This document shows positions 23,401 through 29,400 of a DNA stretch of 64,000 bases, piece after piece. A program made the translations under genes and the position numbers. The stretch lies in the NCBI GenBank assembly GCA_018806985.1, contig JADANN010000383.1, positions 925,711-989,710 on the forward strand, written 5' to 3'. The notes below the pieces were generated by a model. It ran no database searches and had not been told where the DNA came from. It saw only the letters and a program-made list of their open reading frames with translations. Each line of letters begins with the position of its first letter. The stretch's first letter is position 1. This DNA is from Angiostrongylus vasorum. Taxonomy: Eukaryota; Nematoda; Chromadorea; Rhabditida; Metastrongylidae.

Positions 23401-26400
23401 TCTTCTTAAAAGCGCAAAGTTCTCCTTATTTGCATGAGGATATCTAATTATAGCGAACCAGACGCGAGTTATCCTTTATTGCTCAATAATTCCTTCTCAA
23501 CAAGATCCTACAGGGTGTCGGTAGCGCAGGAGCAATGATGCCATGCGCTACACCTGATACCTTTGTTAGAGCCCTAACCAGATCATCCAAGCCTCTCATG
23601 TCTTCGGTGTTAGGTATCATACTTGTCTCGGAGATTTCCTCCTATCCTAACCTAAGGTACGCCTTATCACTGCTATCCCATAATCGGGTTTTTGGACGGG
23701 GAGAGTCGCCGTGACCAGCATTCAAAGTCATTCACGACGGAGACGACAATTTTAAAGTACGAGCCGAACCCAATCGCAAATTCGAAGACCTTTATGGATA
23801 ACAGGCAGAGAGGGAAGGAATCGAATGGAAGAAGTACGGATCCTCACAATATTTGATGTCGGTCGTGAAAAAAAACTGTCCCGCTATTTTCATATTGGAT
23901 GGAAACCGTGTGTTCTAAATAGGCCATGCTTTGAGTTTTATCTATTCATCCTAACGTTATTTAATGTAACAACCACATTAAGTATATTTGCAAGTGGAAT
24001 GAAAACGTGAAAATTAGACGACATAAGGGTTTGAGAAAACGACGAGGCCAAGGATTTTTTAAAGGAATTTCTGAGGGTCCATTTCTATACGAAGAATATT
24101 TGAAAGGGCGTGAGGAACCAGAAAAAAAATGTAGAACCAGTTCAAAAAAGAAGAAAAATGAAGAGATTTGTAGAAATGCAACACCGGACCTTTTGTCTAT
24201 TGGGTTTTGAGGTTTCCTGTTGACGGATTTCTTCTACAATTTAGATTTTTCCTTGCAGATTCGCTAATTTGGCAACAATACTCAATCTTCTGTGTATTAC
24301 ATTGAATGAATACGTTTTTCATTTGTTATCCACTACGCTATTCGGATTTAATAACAAGGTAATCTTTTGATGAGTCTTTTCAGGGAAGATAAGAAACAAC
24401 AACTGAGTACGTCAGTAGGTCCCAGCAAGTCATTCTACAGCTCAAATATCACGCTTACGATGCTACGAATGGAGTCGGATGCATGGCGAATCCTTAGCAA
24501 TGACTGCCTAACGCTATAGATCTTTTAACGACTTATCGAATACTTACTGATGGAAAATTTATCTGATATTTAGACAGCTAGTGAGATTCCCTACTGCACT
24601 TTGTTGAGGTTCAATGACCTTGAAAAATGATTTCGGATATTTTGAATAGAGAGAAACGAGGAATTCTTCATTGACAACGTCCAACAAGCATTGAGAGAGT
24701 TCGCAAACGGGAAAACTCGGGCAGATTTGATTATGAGCAGAATAGCTCGGTGCCTGACTTGCAATAAATGAAAAGAAAGGGATTTTCTCTAAAAATAGAA
24801 ATAAAAAGTGTAATTTGGGCACTTTTTTATTTGCTGCGTTGTAGAAGGGTATCATGTGAAATAACCACAACGGTGCTGAGATATTTGCAGAACTCCTAAC
24901 TGCTAGTGTCTGTGGTGTGGATCGCACGCGCTACTCCCCTTTGCGGGGGTTAGCTTTTTCACCACCACGCCATGCGAGTCCTTCGTTTCGACCCACTCTC
25001 AGCTATGTTTTAACCCACAGACGCCATCAGCAATCACCCTTCAGTGGGATTGATCTGGGGAGCACAAACTGGCATTGAACACAGTTAAGCTGAAGCTGTA
25101 GTATAAATGTATAACTGTATATCGTAGAACTTCCTGGTTTTTAATACACAATGCCACTTTTTACATGTTCGTTAGGTAATTTGATCAAAAGTCCTAGTTA
25201 AAATGTATTCTTTCTTTGATAAGCTTTCGCCAGGTTTATATACAATTTTTATTCGGCTAACGTATCGACGTTTTCGTCTTCATCAGAGCCTACGATCCAA
25301 GTTCACAGTTTTTATTCGTCTCGATGTGACGTCTTCGCCTTCGCATTGAATTGTGTCTTCCTCAGCGGACCATCTCTCGAATCAGGCATACTCACTCGGT
25401 GATGCCTTTTTGTGCAGGATGCTGATGGTTGATAGTTGCGATTTTTTCGGTGATAGTGACTTGTTTTTCCTAGAGAATCAATCCTGCAGAAGTCGGTATC
25501 ATTATCAGCTAGCAAAGAGCAGAAACAGTACTTCAAAACAGCCTTTCCTTTAACCTCAGTATTACTAATCATTTGACACTTGACACTTGAACGGCCTGTC
25601 CTCACTGGTTGCGCGGGCCCCAGCATAATCACCATTTATCGGAGATTTGCTGGTTAAGCCATTGCGGCACCCTGGAATCCCGAGGACACCATGGCCAAAG
25701 TCTGCCCCAGGTCGTCACCACGACAAGGAGTCGCACCCCTTGTGAATTAGGGGGAGATTTAGCACCATTCGACTTTAGTACAAAGACGGTGGTGGTTCCT
25801 GGTATTGGTTTACTCTTAGCCAGGCTTCCTGATAGAAACGCCGGACTCCTTCTCAGCTTGGGAGACCCTGCCGGGTGGAGGAATCCCCCCGCTTTACATC
25901 GCAGTCCGACATCCAGGAACACCTCCCAGCCACGATGAGGCGGTAAACCGTTGGGCGGATTACGAATCAGCATGTATTATTTCTTTAATAAGCTTACACG
26001 AGGTTGATAAACAAAAAGTTCTCGTGTTTTTTTTTCGTTCTTCTACAAAGTGCATTCCTGCTTTTAGGGAACACATTGCATTAATACTGTGTATTTTTAA
26101 TAATTTTTCCTTGACTCTGAACAGTTTCAGAAAACGAGTTGTGCTTGTGATTGTTTGTATTTGGATAGTTTCATCTGTGGCAACATTTGCTAAAATGGTC
26201 GTTAGTCTTCAGAATCGTAACATATGGATCGACGACGAATGCGATAAGGACGGTAAAGGAATAAACTGTCTTTCAACTACTAGATTCTCAGAATTTGAAA
26301 AACAATCGATAACCAACTAATAAACTACTCCCCAATAGCAGTTATTGATTTTCTTCGAAATTTGCTCGGTAACACACTTTTTGCAAAGTCATTAAAATGT

Positions 26401-29400
26401 TCGTGCCTCCCTTCCGCAGCTTTCCTTTTTACTAGAACGTCATCGCTGATTGGGCAGGTTTCTTTCTTTCTCATTAGGATTCTGAAAACGCGCCATCTGA
26501 GGGTTCCCAGCCAGTCATCATAGCAACGAATCGGTGATAAGTTTGCTGTATTCTATAAATACCGTGACGCATATAGCGCCGTGGTAAGAGATGCCCAGCA
26601 ATCGGTACGAATTTCGATTTTCGAATTTCGAAATTCGAATCAAAACCCTGCAGATGGTCCTCGGTTCGATGTAGTCTATTGGCCAAAGCAAGTCCATATT
26701 TCCTCCGGGGTCGACAAACCGGTTCTGTACTTGTCTGGGATGATAAAAACACTGACTTGGTCCATCAGTAGGCCCAGACAAGCCATTCACAACTGTGATG
26801 TGACGAATCAACTCGAATGCATGGCCGATGCATAAAGGTTTGGTCTACGCCGGGTATCTTTAAGCTTTGTAATTTAAAAGAAAATTAGAAAAATGAATAG
26901 CACTATTCTCAGTGCTGGTCTGTATTAACGGAGCTCCCGAATAGAAATGTCGGTGGCGATTCTGCTTTCAAGATGAATATACTAGAAAGGGAAAAGTGTT
27001 TTCTCTCCTTCCTGTCTATTTTTTCATCTACCTTTTTTTCTCTACCTTTTTTAAAACTTCATGAAGCGAAAAAAATTTTTTCGGGAGATTAACAATTAGT
27101 TGTTCACTTACGGAGGAGATTAGTACCATAAATCATCACCAACTTTTCATACTAAAACACCCAAAAAAACATTGTCACATAAATTAAACAGTGCCTTCGT
27201 CTCATTGAGGTTCTATCATTCCTTCTTTTTACAAATTAGAAAAAGAAACAAAGAATTTGCCTGCAACTTAGGAGCTCTCTTATGGAAAAGTCCTGAAAAC
27301 CTCAGGGAGACTTTACATGGCGCTGTTTTTATAACTTTTGAGACAAAAGGTGTTGAAAGGTCGATTAGAAGCCCTTCATAACACTTTTTAATTAAAACTA
27401 ACTTTCATTTTTTTACAGCCAATTGGATGTCATCATGTGTTCATCGATTACAAACATCGAGTTCCTCACAATTCATTTATCATTTGGGTTTAGTTGTTTT
27501 TTGTTTACTTTGCCTAGCTGTCACCGCCTACTCCTACAGTATTCTGTTCAGGTGAGAGCAGTCCTTTAATTTTCTTGGCGTAGATTTCCTTTATTAATTT
27601 TACCAGGTTGTGATCGTAAACAATTACTTTTTACAGCGTTGTTTCCCATATGGTAAAAGCTGAAATCAAACAAACTGCAGAATTGGAGTATCTGAAGACT
27701 CAGTCTGATGAAGGTGAATGAAAAAAAATGCGAACTATGGCGAAAAAGATGTCTCAGAGATCAACTTTTTTTGGAGTAGAGCAGCTATATGGAATAGCAG
27801 TACTTGATACTTACTTGATACTTGAATGGCCCGTCCTCACTGGTTGTGTGGGCCTCAGCACAATCTCCATTTTCGGAGATTTGCTAGCCAAGCCATTATG
27901 GTTCCTTGGAGTCCCGAGTTCAGCCTGGCCATAGTCTGCCCCAGGACTTCACCACCAAAGGCATTCACAGCCCTTGTGGATCAGAGTGAGATTTACCACC
28001 ATGCGACTTTGATACCAGGACGGTGGTGGATCCTGATACTGGTTTACTCTTAGCTAGGCTTCCTGATGGAAAAGCCGGAATAGCAGTAACAAAACAAAAA
28101 TCACATTTGCAGTATCTTTAAGAATCAGAAAAAAATAGGAAACGTTTCTTGGAAGGTTGAAGTCTCAATTTTTTTGAAAACAGTAAAGGCTGGTATTATA
28201 TTGTTATTGTTAGTGTAATATTTTAATAAAACGTTCTCTGAATTATTTCGGTGATGTCTGTGGTGGTTTCCTATCGAAGAGCCTTAGATCAGCATTTTTA
28301 ACAACTTTGACATGACGTTTTGGCGTCATCATAGGGATAATCACCGGGACACTTGGATTGTTTGTCCTCACTGGTTGTGCAGGCTACAACATAATTTCCA
28401 TTCTCCGGAGATTTGCTGGTTTTAGGCACTGTTGTTCCCTGGAGTTCCGAGGCCGGCCTAGTCGAAGCCTTCCTCAGGACCACTGCTGCTAGTTGCCGCC
28501 TTTGTGGATCAGAGGAGGATTGTCCATCATGCGACTAGTTTGATACCAGGGACGATGATGATCCCTGTTGTTGGTTTACTCGAAGCTGGGCTTCCGGTTG
28601 GAAACGTCGGACTTCTTCTGAGCTTATGAGGCCTTTGTAAGAACTTACTTGGGAGATGAATCCCCAGTGTACTTCCGAGCCCTACACTCTAACACCTCCA
28701 AGGCACGACGGGATGGTACACCGTTGGACGCATTATACGGAGGTTGCCTAAAATGCTTCAAAAACGTTCCATCTTTTCAATTAATTTTTTCCTCGGTTTT
28801 GGAAAAGGCGTTTTTGAAAAGTCAAAGAAAGGAGCAAAGAATAGTCGAAAGATGCGAAATAAAGCAGAATATGGATCATTTGGAACAAAAAAAATTGTTT
28901 ATATAATGCTGAGATATTTGCAAAACTTCGGACCGCAGGTGTCTAAGGTGGGGGAACGAACGTGCTATTGTCATTCGGCATTGAACCCAGTTAAGCTTTC
29001 ACCACCACACCATGCGGGTCCTTCGTTTCGCCACTCTCTCAGCTAGTTATATCGATCACTTGCCATCAGCAATCACCTGTCAACGGGATTGATCTGGCGA
29101 GCCCAAATCGGCATTGAACCCAGTTAAGCTGAGGCCATAGTTGTAATCACAATCTCAACCTTTTTATTTACTGCCTATCCTTTTTTAATGGCATGGTATG
29201 TTGCGAAATATAACTCCTATAATGCTAAAATATTTGCAAAACTCTGGACCGTAGGTGTCTGCGGTGGGGACGAACGCACTATTGTCCTTTCCGGGTGTTA
29301 ATGCGTCATCAATACATCACACGGGTCCTGCGTTTCGCCACTCTCTCAGCTAGTTATATCGACCACTTGCCATCAGCAATCACCTGTCAACGGGATTGAT

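Noticed and set aside
25629..25973. 114-codon minus frame as a host gene
   Set aside because: It covers a family D repeat copy; other copies have stops in the same frame.
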